Translations under genes and position numbers: made by a program | Assembly: GCA_018806985.1 (NCBI GenBank) | Contig: JADANN010000335.1 | Location: 496,001-560,000 of the forward strand | Origin: Angiostrongylus vasorum | Lineage: Eukaryota; Nematoda; Chromadorea; Rhabditida; Metastrongylidae | Direction: 5' to 3' | DNA: 64,000 nucleotides | The notes under the pieces: model-generated | Seen by the model: only the letters and a program-made list of their open reading frames with translations | Databases searched by the model: none | What the model was told of the DNA's origin: nothing | Part shown: positions 22,601 to 33,414 of the stretch, one piece after another | How positions within the stretch are numbered: position 1 is the first letter of the stretch | Layout: each line of letters opens with the position of its first letter

Positions 22601-24839
22601 AAGCGTTTTCTTCTTGGTTGGTACTGGACTCGATAAGGATGTCATCGACAACGAACAGCAAAGTTTCAGTGACATATTGCAAGTGAACGTCCATGACACT
22701 TACACAAACCTTGTTTATAAAGTATGTGATTTTGCTCAATCCCTTCCAGATTTCTTCTAGGATTTACTTCCTGCAGAGTTTGATTCCAAGCCTATGAGCT
22801 AGCTGTTGAAAAAAATCCACATAGCTCATTCATAAGGCTTTTAGAACATTACGAAATTGTGATATGATCGAATTGCTCAACTAACGGCAATAATTTCGAA
22901 AATGTCTTCTTTTCTTCTCCCTGTGCCAGATTTCACTCTGTTACGAAACACTTATTCTCGTACCCATCTTTATTACATCCGTGACCAGCCCTTTTATCGA
23001 GATTTTTCACATTCAGGTAACTCTTTTACATGAAATTATTCAGCTTCTGGCGGCCTATCGATGGATCCATTCTAACTATCCAAGCAAATTCGTCCTTAAA
23101 ATTGACTCTGACGTTGTCGTGCTGTTAGACAGGGGTGATTTTCACCTCTCATCGTTGTCTTCCCTTTGCTGTTGATGTGCTCAGTTATGTCCGAATTCCA
23201 CGAATTTCAGATAGTCAGTCGTGTAGGCAGCCCATGGCGGCGAACTATCCAGTGCTATGTGCATAAAAATCCACAGCCAGTTCGCAATAGTGAGAGCCCG
23301 TGGTAAGCATCCTTTTTTCTAGTACTCTACTAATAACCTACTACTACTAGAAGCTGAATAGGATCTCTTTTTGTACTCCCACTACATTCGTTAGAGAAGT
23401 AGAGCGAAAAGTTGGCTACCGTTTAGTATTGGCCCCAAGTAAAGTTTATTCCTGTGTATTTTACCGTAACTCCACTATATATCGACTAGTTTTCTAGGTA
23501 CATTCCCGAGTCTGTCTATCCTGAGCATTTCTTGCCTGATTATTGCAGTGGTCCCCTATACCTTCTCACTCCAGCGACATTGCAAGCTATTTTGGAGGCT
23601 TCGCGAGACTCCATGGTAAGCAGAAAAGTCCAAAGTCACATAGTCTTTTCGACTATTAAGTATCCGATGAAGAAGTTAACTAAGCGTGTTTCATACAGAA
23701 GCTGCCATTCTGTTTAATAAAATGGCAAACGTGATGTTTACAGGTTTTCGAGGTTGAAGACGCATTCTTTACCGGTCTTTTGGCCAAAAAAGGACTGGTC
23801 GAGTTACGTCGTGAGCCAGGAGTCTGGAATCATTGGGTAAGAATTATGGAATTGTTCAATTGCTTCCAACTTGTACCTATCAAAGCTAGGAATTGGCGTA
23901 ATCAGAAACGGTATCTTGATATCAAGCAGGAAATTTAGTTGAGTCTATATAGACGTAGCTCAAAAAAGAGTTCAAAAGGTTTTCCTCAATTAATAACTCC
24001 AATCCCTTTTGTGACAGTAAGTTGTTACCAGACTTCTCTTGGAGGATTGCAGCACTGACTTGATAGATCAATAAGCCACCGCAAGTCATTCTACAGGCCA
24101 AATATGCATTTAGTCGTATCCACGACGCTTGGTTTATTCGAATGGATGATGCATCCTTCAGGAATTGATTAAAACCGTACGCTTCATCCTTTCAAGTTTT
24201 ATGCCTTATAGTACCGAGTACCACTTGAAATGTTTCCATAGCGCTCATAGGTACTATCAGGCATGAAATTCTTTTCCATCCGTTTTGCCCTTGTATTTGC
24301 CAATTGTCTTCCAGTAACTACTTCATTTATTTTTCTAAACAAAGTATTAAAAAGTGACTATTATTGTTTAATCTCTGGGAGATGCGCCATGCATTCGGCT
24401 TCACCAGTAGTCATAGAGATAGTTGAATGCATTTCTGGCCTATGCAATGACTTTCTGTAGCCTACTGATGCATCACGTAAGTGTTGCTATCCTCCCAGAG
24501 AAGGCCAGGCCCCAATTTCCCGACTCTGAAGAAATGGAATGCTTTTCGGCCTCGGAACGTGAAGTCGAACCATTAACCAGCTTAGCATGTATTGCAAAAC
24601 ACTTTTAACCACTGCACTACACGTGCATTGTTCTCTCAATGAATTTCAAAATTGCAAATGTCTTACTATTTTTGCAGAAGTCTTCTCAGCCATGTGTAGA
24701 TGGAGAAGGTACCGTCATTAGCTTTCCGGTACATGGTGCTTCTTCCACGACGCTGCTTCAGTTCTGGAAACACCTATCGCATCTCCGATGTCGTAGGCTC
24801 ATCGAGCACTTTTTGCTATCACTTATGGAGCAGGACTAG
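19692..24839 (+). CDS. family-31 glycosyltransferase (beta-1,3-galactosyltransferase-like)
   Basis: The product is a type II membrane enzyme of the Golgi that would add a beta-1,3-linked sugar to glycans. Exons: 19692-19824 (uncertain; holds the membrane anchor LLVVGTTMSIAIW), 20196-20369 and 21542-21697 (stem, then RMTIRQTW), 22590-22721 (SVFFLVGTG, then a segment ending DTYTNLVYK), 23017-23133 (DSDV, the metal-binding DxD site), 23211-23302, 23498-23615 (LPDYCSGPLYLLTP), 23744-23836 (VEDAFFTGLL), 24678-24839. Motif order and a total near 390 residues fit GT31. All junctions keep phase except the one after 23133, where the canonical donor leaves one extra G. The introns hold a PLE (20.5-21.4 kb) and SINE-A and SINE-B copies. 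The exact acceptor substrate cannot be told; GT31 genes are expanded in nematodes. The start codon is not fixed. Confidence 0.85.
20601..20638 (-). ncRNA. hammerhead-ribozyme-like motif
   Basis: On the minus strand: GCT, CTGAGGA, stem-loop GGCG-AAAT-CGCC, GAAAG, GTC, AGCC. Core bases are kept apart from GAAAG where GAAAC is seen elsewhere. Confidence 0.55.
21333..21370 (+). ncRNA. hammerhead-ribozyme-like motif
   Basis: CTGAGGA, a perfect stem-loop GGCG-AAAT-CGCC, GAAAC, GTC. This is the cleanest core in the window. Stem I is weak here (GGCT against GACC). Confidence 0.6.
21850..22115 (+). mobile_element. SINE-A copy in glycosyltransferase intron
   Basis: Perfect A-box-like TAGCGTAGTGG near 21858, B-box-like GGTTCGATAAA near 21903, then the diverged body and ATTGAATGCATGGTGCATCT, ending ACGCTTTATCC. 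Confidence 0.65.
22215..22420 (+). mobile_element. SINE-B copy in glycosyltransferase intron
   Basis: AGCTGAGAGAGAGGCGAAAG, head TGGCGTGGTGGTGAACGCG, B-box-like GTGTTCGATGATCCCC, then TTTTGCAAATATCTCAGCAT, ACCCTGCCGTGAAAA and GCGGTAAATAAAA. Confidence 0.8.
24020..24200 (+). mobile_element. SINE-A 3' part in the last glycosyltransferase intron
   Basis: Matches the SINE-A body and tail from CAGACTTCTCTTGGAGGATT to GGAATTGATTAAAACC and GCTTCATCC. The head is missing. Confidence 0.65.
24370..24625 (-). mobile_element. SINE-A copy, inverted to the previous one
   Basis: On the minus strand, tail GATGCGCCATGCATTCGGCT to head CCACTGCACTACACG. With the piece at 24020-24200 it forms an inverted pair inside one intron. 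Confidence 0.7.
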
Positions 24840-24844
24840 CTTGC

Positions 24845-26425
24845 ACTGATTATTAAGCTGTCACTAAAACTGTAAACGATTCTTATTATTACTTTAGGTC
24901 GATTAGCGAATCTTTAGTTAATTTAATTCACCTACGACAGTTAGGCACAATAAAGGGCTAAAAACGGGTTTATATCGACGTCATTTCCACCTATTTATAT
25001 TGTAGTAAACACTTTTCCCTAATTACACTTGGTGTTTCAATTCGCAGGATTTCTCAAAAGAAGGAATCCATACTCGAATAAAAGCTTGAATATAGTTTAA
25101 ATCTTGCTGCATCTTACAATGTCACTTTCTGAAAAGAAAACCCGGAATGAAAGTGGTGTTTCACTTCCTTCCTTCAGACGAACTTGCTGATAAGAAACTA
25201 GATTTTCTGTGAAATGCCCATATTATAAGGTTTATAGCAGTCAAACATGTATGTGAACCAAATCAGAAATCTCTGATGTATTTGATCAAGCCCCTTAGGA
25301 CCAAGGCTTAAACGTGAGCTGATGGCGGCAGAGAAGCTGGATGGTTCTGGCGTAGGCCTCCTGATTTGTGATACGCAGTTTGACCTACTTATTTCGTATG
25401 TTCCTGATTACATGTATAGTTATCTGTGTTAATGGCTTTGCATGGATGTGGACTCTATAACGCATTTCGGTTCAGGCGAGAGCATGGCATTTCCCCATGG
25501 GCATTCCTACCGCAGAAGCGATCTATTCTGTTTAAGACCTTGGAGGTTCTAATCAAAGCTATTCGTAAGCCAATAAAAAGAAAGATTTCAGGAAACAACT
25601 AACAGAGGTTGAATGAACCTCCTATGCAAATGCTAACAAGTTTTTTTTTATTAACGGGCCCAGATTGAATTTCTGGAAGAGAATGTTGTATATCTTAAAG
25701 AAAATTGTTGATAAGTACCAGGTCATTTTAAGAATTTGAGAGGCACAAAAATTGATTCAGGAACACAACAGCACAGAAACAATGTGACTTGGAGACCGTT
25801 TTGTACCTGGCGCGCGTAAGAATAGAGCAATTTCCTCCAAGGTTAATTTTGACGCTGTTCTAGGAGAAAGAGGTAAAGTATTCAAAAAGAGCCAGCACAT
25901 GAATCTGAGCATCTTCATGGATCGCAACTAAGATCGAGTGAAACGCAAAACGGTAAATTCTGGTGAACCAAGGGATTTGTCTGGTTCCCTTTTCTATTGT
26001 TTTAGGTGATGAATCGGAAAAGAATAATCTGCCAAGCATTGAAGTAGCATAGTTTTGTTTTTAACTAGGCTCTCTGAAATGGTGGAATCTCGTTGAAAAT
26101 AGAAGTTTGAAAGTCAGAAGCACCGTAACCACTGTAGCCGATAATCCACTGACTACGGCATTCCACATTTCTAATTCAAACTGTGACACGTTGAAACGAA
26201 AAAAGTAGACGAAGGTATCTGGGCAATCATGAAGGATTATGTCTTAATATTCAACCTTTTATTTGCTGGCCATTATCTTTTTTTCATGGCTGGTTTGCTG
26301 CATTTCAAATAATCCCTTATCATGAAAAAAATAACAGCAAAGAAAAAAAGTTAAACCTTGTGTTGTCGACTGCAGCTTCAGCTTAACTGAGTTCAATACC
26401 GATTCGCGCTCCGTTGATCATTCCT
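24845..26425. other. no supported feature
   Basis: About 1.6 kb downstream of the glycosyltransferase stop. I see no repeat family member and no exon chain. Confidence 0.4.
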
Positions 26426-26429
26426 GTTG

Positions 26430-26585
26430 ACGAGTTATTGCCGATAGCACCGTTAGGACGAGAAAAAACCGACGGAAGGAAAGGCAAAGCAAGAGCTTTA
26501 GTGGTGCTGTGGGTAACTACGTGTCCAATTCAGGTCTGGCGTCCGCGCTTTGTAAATATCTCAGCATCGTTGTAATTATGGCATA
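26430..26585 (+). mobile_element. SINE-B relic
   Basis: Degenerate: AGTGGTGCTGTGGGTAACTA in the head position and CTTTGTAAATATCTCAGCAT in the 3' part. Confidence 0.45.
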
Positions 26586-26618
26586 TTTAGCAAGGATTTG
26601 TTTCATTATTTGCTTGTG

Positions 26619-26890
26619 GCGTGTGTGGCGCAGTGGTTTGAGGCGTCATTGCGACACACACGTGGAGTCGATTCCCGCGCCCATGGGCCACCAAGCCTTC
26701 CATCTCTCCGGGTTCGGCAAATTGGTACCAGACTTGTCTGGAAGGATAGCAACACTGGCTCGCTACATCAGTAGGCCACCACGACTCATTGCAAAGGCTA
26801 GATATGCATTCAATCACCTTCGACCGATGCTTAATGAAGTCGAATGCATGGCGCATCCCTCAGGAATTGATCAACGCCGAGAGAGAGCTT
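26619..26890 (+). mobile_element. SINE-A copy, near consensus
   Basis: A box TGGCGCAGTGG at 26626-26636, GGAGTCGATTCCCGCGCCC as the B-box region, and a complete body to TGATCAACGCCGAGAGAGAG. The protein-like frames on both strands here are repeat by-products. Confidence 0.9.
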
Positions 26891-26894
26891 TGTT

Positions 26895-28500
26895 TCATCA
26901 TTAACTTAGATACTCGGACTGCTATTCCTTACAAGCGCTGGAATTAGCATATTCGTTTGGCTCTCGCGCCATCGCTGTCAGTGGTTATGTTCTCCAAGCG
27001 TACTCTAACGTTTCAAAGTATTTCTCGTGGTCCATGAATTATTTCCCACGCCAATGCAGCTTGTTAACTTATGCAGCCGATTGTTGTTATGAGCCACGAG
27101 TACGACCAAACTTTTAATCTCATCTGAGAGAGCGGTCCAGCCTTAGATTAGGGAAGGGTTTACCTAGAAAGATTAGTGCGAACTTTTGAATCCGCCAACA
27201 AATGGGCAATTTCACAGAAAAGCTTGGACGACACCCATGCTGCCCTCTTTTTCTGGCAAGCGCAGAACTTATGTCGTCATTTACCGAACGATATAATTAC
27301 ATGTAGGACCATTTCTATAGTTAAGGAACCATGGATCTATATTCCTTCCATATATGGACTCATTTTACAGATTTGGTCATCGTGCGCCTATCTGAAGTCC
27401 CTTCTTTGTTGTGTTCTTTGATCTTGACTTTTTTGATATTTCTTAAATATATACATGACCATATCGTGTCGACAAAGCAGAAGGCTTGCTTTTTTTCTAT
27501 GGCGTCTAGTACCATATTATACAACACGAGGTAACAGTGCGAAACTTCGATAGTGTGGCAGTGAAGGTCCTCTTTCCAATATATTTGTTGAAAGGATACA
27601 TGGAAGGAACTACATTATCATTGTGTAAATTTAATGAAATAGTGTTCTTATATAGCACAGCTACTATTCGCTGAAGTGCCCTGATAGGGTAAATTTCTAG
27701 TGATATTATAAAGTGCCCTCCAAGCTCAACAAAGATCGTTATTCTTCCGAAGTTTGCTGTACAATAGAAACTACGGCTTGCTTTAACTTTAATGCGATTG
27801 TTACAGAAATAGCTCTATGTCTACTTCTGCATTGCCGAACTCTCCTTAACAAGCATTTGGGGCAGACTCAACAAGCGAACAGGACGCTATTTACGAAAAT
27901 CATCCAGGTACCTTGTGACAAGAAGCCAGTGTGAGGAATCTACCGGTAAGGATTAATTTCTTTTGATAATACGTTATCAAATGAGTTGTTCAAAATCTGA
28001 CCCTGGAGTTGTGTCCATGGTGTTGGTCTCAGGTTGGATACCGGGGAACAAGGAGGTTTTAAAATAGGTGCACTCGCTAAGGTGGAAATTCCCAGCTTAG
28101 GAAGAGCACTCAATATTAAAGTGTAATGAGTATTCAGTATAGTTTGAGTATTCAGTATAGTTCTATAGTGCGTCGACGAGCTTCTAGCTTTTTAAAGAGC
28201 TGTGTTTTTTTCATCAACGGTGTTCTGTTATGTTGGTAAAATAGACCGTCGACATTGTTTTGGTCATACATGGCTTGTTTGTTCCCTTTTAGGAGATGGT
28301 AAGGAGGTAAGAATACATTTAAGGGAGACAGCTGAATCGATTCGGCGAGCAGAAAACCGGTAATCCCGAGCCAAGCGCAGAGCAATGCTTCGCAAAAAAA
28401 AGACTACTTCCTGTTTTTAAGATATGATAAACATCTGCGCCATTTAGCGATTACCATGTCCTCTGCAGTTCTCATTCTCAAAAACGATGGAACAGTTATA
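26895..28500. other. no supported feature
   Basis: About 1.6 kb of AT-rich DNA. A few open frames of 60-80 codons exist, without recognisable domains or exon structure. Confidence 0.35.
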
Positions 28501-28504
28501 ATGT

Positions 28505-28800
28505 TAACCTTTTTTTATTTCCTACCTACTATAATTTTTCACGGCAGGGTACGATGTGAAACACAACCTCAACGATGATGAGATATTCCCCAAAACGTCG
28601 ACCCAGGGCCAGATCGAACCACGACTACCCTTCTCGGGGGTTCGCGTATTACACACTGCGCTATATAGGCCCTTGCTCTGCGGTTCTCTCAGCTGGTTTT
28701 CTACCTAACGCTGCCATCAGCAATCACCCGTCGACGGGATTGATCTGGAGAGCACAAGTCGGAATTGTACCCAATTAAGCTGACGCTGTAGTCGAAATCA
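28505..28800 (-). mobile_element. SINE-B-type element with distinct tRNA-like head
   Basis: On the minus strand the head reads AGGGCC, TATAGCGCAGTGTG (A box), then GTGGTTCGATCTGG (B box), then GGCCCT. AGGGCC and GGCCCT can pair like an acceptor stem, and ACCC/GGGT flank a 7-base loop in the anticodon-arm position. The flanks (CACGGCAGGGTACGATGTG; CAGCAATCACCCGTCGACGG) are SINE-B. A further inverted piece follows at 28812-28880. Confidence 0.75.
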
Positions 28801-28889
28801 CAATGTTAACCTAGTGACGGGTGATTGCTGATTGCAGCGTTAGGTAGAAACTAGCTGAGAGAAACGAAAAGCAAAGATCTTTCCTTCGT

Positions 28890-30485
28890 TTCTTCACTCC
28901 TTCGACGTTACCGCCCTTTATACAAACGTGTCGAATGACTCCGCAATGCAAGCCATATTCGAACTCCTTATACAACACGAAGGAGAAATAAACACGTATG
29001 GCTTCAAGTTAGAGCAGTTGATGGCACTCTTAAAAGAATGCTTGATAGAACAGCTGATGGCACTCTTGAAAGTATGCTTGAGTTGCTCAATCCTCAGATG
29101 GTCCGAAAAAGTACTACGCTCAAATAGGAGGGTTGGCAATGGGACAACGACTGGCACCAAGTCTTGCCATTGCGTTTATGCCTAAGGTGGAAGCACCAGT
29201 GACCGATCTCGGGCCGTTACTCTACTGCAGATGTATAGATGACTGTTTTGTCCTTTGCTCAACACAAGAGGAAATGAACAAATGTTTCGAGTTGTTGAAC
29301 GAACAGTCACAGTATACCTAGTTTATCCGAGAGAAACCGAAAGAAAACTGGCTTCCATTCCTGAATGTCCAAATCAACATGTCAGAAAATGGCTACATTA
29401 CGAAGTGGTACCGAAAGCTAAGTAGTAAAAACATCTTAGTTCATTACCTCTCCTCTCACCCCTCACACACAAAAAGGACGCTTGTAAGAAACATGTTTCG
29501 AACAGCAACCAACGTGTGCACGGAAAGAGAGCAGAGAGAGGAGTCCCGGAACTTGGCGCGGCAAATAGCCATTTCTAATGGCTACGAAACTGTAGTGCAG
29601 GATAGGTGTAGGGGAAAATCTTAACGACAACTCGCGATAAAAAGGTCTTGTTTATCCTACCCTTTCATCCCAAATGATGTAGGTGCAGCTATAAAACGCT
29701 GCTTATGAACGGCGGATCTAGAGAAATCGGCAAACGTAGTTGAAATGCCACCGTAGGCGCCAGCTAGTTCGTAACCGCCTATATGGCCGTCTTTGTGCAA
29801 CGCAAAAATTGCATAATTTTTCCTAATAGTAGAGACGGTGATTGCACGAGCTCGGGTACTGTTTAACTGATCTCCTGCAAGGCGTGCGGAGACGAATACA
29901 TTGGCGAAACGGGTAGACCACTCTGTGTTCGCATAAAAGAACACCCAGTCCGTAAACTAAACCAAATACCCCACTAGGCACGCATAGGACCCAGAGACAT
30001 AATGGGGAAGACTTTGAAGTACGGGAACGATCCTCGTAGATGAATCGAGAACACAAGCGCGCAAAACTCTCGAGGCGTTCTGTATTAATTCCAGAAATCC
30101 TAAAATGAACCCGCAGGGACGAATACCTCATTATCACGCGTGATATTTGGGCAATACATAAGCCTATTATTCCTTTTTTTTGATGAGAGGGGCACATTAC
30201 GCTTCCACGTGAATTCTGCGCGGTTGGTCTCCACGCGACATACGCAGTGGAAGACTCATAGAAAGCGGTGAGTCTGCAAAGAAGCTATTTCTGTGTTCAA
30301 AGTGATTGAAATCTTGGTTTAGCGTTTTCTCTGTTTGGTTATGGAGGTATTTGGTCAAATAGATTGCTGTCAACTTGACCTTCCCAGGCTCTGAGGAAGG
30401 CGAAATCCGCTGAAACGTCAGCTTATTCGTGAATAAAGAATAAAAATAACAGCTCGCGTTTGCTCAACAAGAATATGAAGAAAAC
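28890..30485 (+). mobile_element. Penelope-like element, reverse transcriptase plus GIY-YIG, degenerate
   Basis: The longest PLE here. It begins inside the reverse transcriptase at motif A (FDVTALYTNV), continues to AMGQRLAPSLAIAFM (motif B region) and RCIDDCFVLC (motif C; the catalytic pair is IDD), then WLPFLNVQI and the thumb up to about 29620. After stops and frame breaks comes the endonuclease (CTSSGTV, DEYIGETGRPLCVRIKEH at about 29889-29945), then the 3' UTR and terminal repeat ending near 30480. Frame breaks and in-frame stops show it is a fossil. A 36-bp tandem duplication at 29009-29080 lies between motifs A and B. Confidence 0.9.
30386..30424 (+). ncRNA. hammerhead-ribozyme-like motif in PLE terminal repeat
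   Basis: AGGCT, CTGAGGA, stem II around GCG-AAATC-CGC, GAAAC, GTC, AGCTT. AGGCT can pair with AGCTT as stem I. Stem II carries a one-base shift relative to the copy at 21333. Confidence 0.55.
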
Positions 30486-30494
30486 CAAAGAGTT

Positions 30495-30600
30495 CAGTGG
30501 TGCAGTGTGTAACATGAGAGCCCCTGGAAAGGATGGTTCGATCTAGCTTGAGGTCCAGGTTTTTCAAATATATCAGAAGAGTTATAATTTAGTTTCAATA
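30495..30600 (+). mobile_element. SINE-B fragment with tRNA-like head
   Basis: Head TGGTGCAGTGTGTAACATG, B box GGTTCGATCTAG, then TTTTTCAAATATATCAG. It is truncated, directly after the PLE. Confidence 0.6.
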
Positions 30601-30604
30601 ATAT

Positions 30605-31750
30605 TGTTTGCATGTCTATTTCGTTCCATCATTGCAAAAGTTTCGGTTTCCTTGGCGCGTTTCCGGCTGCTTTCCCATTCTGGAGTTGAAATCAAATCAC
30701 TAATAACAAAAATGTCGATCTGTTTTTGTTTTTGCACATAACTCTTCCGGTTACTTTAGAAGTCGTTAAATTATCTCTCTTCATCCACGAAGTCAATAGA
30801 TAAGTAACAACAGGTAGTGCTGAATTTTCTGACGTAGTGATTGGAGATGGACGATGATCCGTGAGGAAACCTTCTTGTTGGAGAACGAGCGATTTTGAAA
30901 TAAACTGAAAGCGTACGCCATGAGTAATTCTTAAGGATATCTTCTTCTTAGGGATAAAAAAATCTCGTCGTTTCTATTCTGGGGTAAGCTACACGATATG
31001 CAGTGCAATTAACGGCCTCTTAGGAAGCGTAGTAATCGAAATAAAAAGAAGCTGAACTGGTATCATAGGTGCAGGACACGGGCCATTCATATTTTCCTAT
31101 TCATATTCGTCTCCCATGGCGTTTTCATGGAATATCGTGGACGGACCGTTTTGGCCCGGTACCAATGAAATATGTGACACCCAGAGATTCTAACCGTCCA
31201 TAATCAACCAGTATGCGACATTCTCGTCATGCTTTTCTGTTGATCCAACGATTGCGATCTCCAGAAACTCAAGGAATCTCTGCCAGAACTTTCTAAGATA
31301 AGTTTGTAATGTAAATTACCATGAAAAAACAGCAACTTGCAATAGATTTTGTCCTCACAAAAAAGAATTTTTTCGGAAACCCCCAGAAAATAGTGAATGG
31401 CCCCTCGCTTCGACTGTGCGCGAATCTGCCTTTAATAATTCGGAAGTGGTCGCTTTTAATAGCTGGCCGACAATTACCATAATCCCAGGTGGGGACCGCT
31501 TTTTCTCTTTGAAAACACGCCACCTGTCATGCCGTCCTGCTCATTGATAACCCTCTCTGGCTGGCTGGTTACAGCTGCCTTACTTGACTGTACGGCCAGT
31601 TATTGTAATGAAGTAAGCGATACAGCGCAGAGAATTAAAGCCTCATCATGTGAACGACAAGAGGGTTAACGTGGTTTTAATGGCTTCACCCGGTTGTTAC
31701 AGGATCTAAAGACACCAATGATTAAGACGATTGTAATCGTCCCGTTAAAA
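30605..31750. other. no supported feature
   Basis: About 1.1 kb without recognised repeat or exon. Confidence 0.4.
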
Positions 31751-31754
31751 CTAT

Positions 31755-32030
31755 GTTAGAGGAATATAACTTCAACGAAGCTGAGATATTTGCAAAACTC
31801 TGGACCGCAGGTGCCTATGGTGGGGGAACGAACGCGCTATTGTCCTTTCCGGGGAGTAACGCGTTCACCACCACACCATGCGGGTCCTTCGTTTCGCCTG
31901 TCTCTCAGCTAGTTCTATCGATCTTTTTGCCATCAGCAATCACCCGTCAAAGGGATTGATCTGGGGAGCCCAAATCGGCATTGAACCCAGTTAAGCTGAG
32001 GCTATAGTTATAATCACAATTTTAACCTTT
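31755..32030 (-). mobile_element. SINE-B copy, arm 1 of an inverted cluster
   Basis: Plus-strand text starts TATAACTTCAACGAAGCTGA, holds GGAACGAACGCGCTATTGTC and CACCATGCGGGTCCTTCG, and ends in the CAGCAATCACCCGTCAAAGG block. The element's own strand is minus. Confidence 0.85.
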
Positions 32031-32044
32031 TTTGCCTACTGCCT

Positions 32045-32220
32045 ACTCTTTTTGATGGCAGGGTATGTTGCGAAATATAACTTCAACGAAGCTGAGATAT
32101 TTGCAAAACTCTGGACCGCAGGTGCCTATGGTGGGGAACGAACGCGCTATTGTCCTTTCCGGGGAGTAACGCGTTCACCACCACACCATGCGGGTCCTTC
32201 GTTTCGCCTGTCTCTCAGCT
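32045..32220 (-). mobile_element. SINE-B copy, arm 2
   Basis: It nearly repeats 31755-31910 in the same orientation (GGCAGGGTATGTTGCGAAAT to CTGTCTCTCAGCT) and is cut at 32220, where the opposite-strand copy begins. Confidence 0.85.
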
Positions 32221-32485
32221 TCCGATTTGGGCTCCCCAGATCAATCCCGTTGACGGGTGATTGCTGATGGCAAAAAGATCGATAGAACTAGCTGAGAGAC
32301 AGGCGAAACGAAGGACCCGCATGGTGTGGTGGTGAACGCGTTACTCCCCCGGAAAGGACAATAGCGCGTTCGTTCCCCACCATAGGCACCTGCGGTCCAG
32401 AGTTTCGCAAATATCTCAGCTTCGTTGAAGCTATATTCCGCAACATACCCTGCCATCAAAAAGAGTGGGCAGTAGGCAAAAAGGT
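32221..32485 (+). mobile_element. SINE-B copy, arm 3, inverted to arms 1 and 2
   Basis: It begins TCCGATTTGGGCTCCCCAGA, passes AGCTGAGAGACAGGCGAAAC, the head TGGTGTGGTGGTGAACGCG and ACCTGCGGTCCAGAGTTTCG, and ends CATACCCTGCCATCAAAAAG. It is almost the exact reverse complement of arm 1, and its right half that of arm 2. Confidence 0.85.
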
Positions 32486-32711
32486 TAAAAATTATGTTAG
32501 AGGAAATAATTTCTAGGGATATTTAATGGGATATCTTGAGCTCAGATTCAACATTAATTCGCAATTTGTTGTTTAAAACGACGTTAAAATGATCCGAACA
32601 GATTCCTATATTTGAGATCATTTGATATGTGTAACAATATTTGAAGCTCAAAGTAAAACAAATATGAAACCGGTGAATAAGTGAAACCGAATTCATTTCA
32701 TCTCGGCATAA

Positions 32712-32965
32712 GCATCATTCCGCATAGGATGCGCCGTGAATTAGACTTAAGCCTCGTTAGAGTTCGTTAAATGCATATCTGGACTACATAATTAGCCTAA
32801 AGATATATCGAGTCAGTGCTGCTACCCTCTCAGACAGGTGTGGTACCAACTTTCATGCCCCGGGAAAATGGAAGGCTTGGTTTGCGCAGGTATGAGCTCA
32901 AAACAATGATCAGGTCCATTGCAGGACACTTTGAACCACTCCGTTGCGCTACATGCATTCCGTGT
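32712..32965 (-). mobile_element. SINE-A copy, degenerate
   Basis: GGATGCGCCGTGAATTAGAC (tail side), TATCGAGTCAGTGCTGCTAC, GTGTGGTACCAACTT, and head CCACTCCGTTGCGCTACATG on the minus strand. Confidence 0.6.
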
Positions 32966-33294
32966 AATTATACGAATAATTTACAAGCATTAATAGAAAG
33001 ACACCTCAAACTACAGTTTCGCGTCAGCTTTCCCAAACTGTGCTTAGTTAGAAGTTGCGGACTATAGCCCCTAAAATACGTTATCTTAGCAAGGGTGTGT
33101 AGCAGTTCCAGTGAGCGAATGACGTGTCAGTGTTTGGCGATCATGCAACGTGGCCACGAAAAGGGCGAAAATCGGGACCGATCGCCGCTAATCCACACTG
33201 TGCAAACACATCCCACATACATATCTCACGGTAGCACATACCAATTAAGAGATTACAGTAATCCGGCAAATACGATGTCAGCTGATTGACTCAT

Positions 33295-33410
33295 ATGGCT
33301 TAGGCCTACTCTGGCCATTCCACGCTCTGAAAAAAGACGAAACTGCCTCAAACGTCAGCTATTCAGAACAAATAGTGTAGTAGCAACCTCATTTCTGCTC
33401 AACAAGAAAA
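33295..33410 (+). mobile_element. PLE terminal repeat fragment
   Basis: GCTCTGAAAAAAGACGAAAC, then AAACGTCAGCTATTCAG and a TGCTCAACAAGAAAAC end, as in other PLE termini. The hammerhead-like core is damaged. Confidence 0.55.
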
Positions 33411-33414
33411 CACT

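Noticed and set aside
26509..26904. 131-codon frame and an 89-codon antisense frame
   Set aside because: Both are by-products of the SINE-A copy at 26619-26890. The same peptides recur at 34.6, 37.6 and 9.8 kb.
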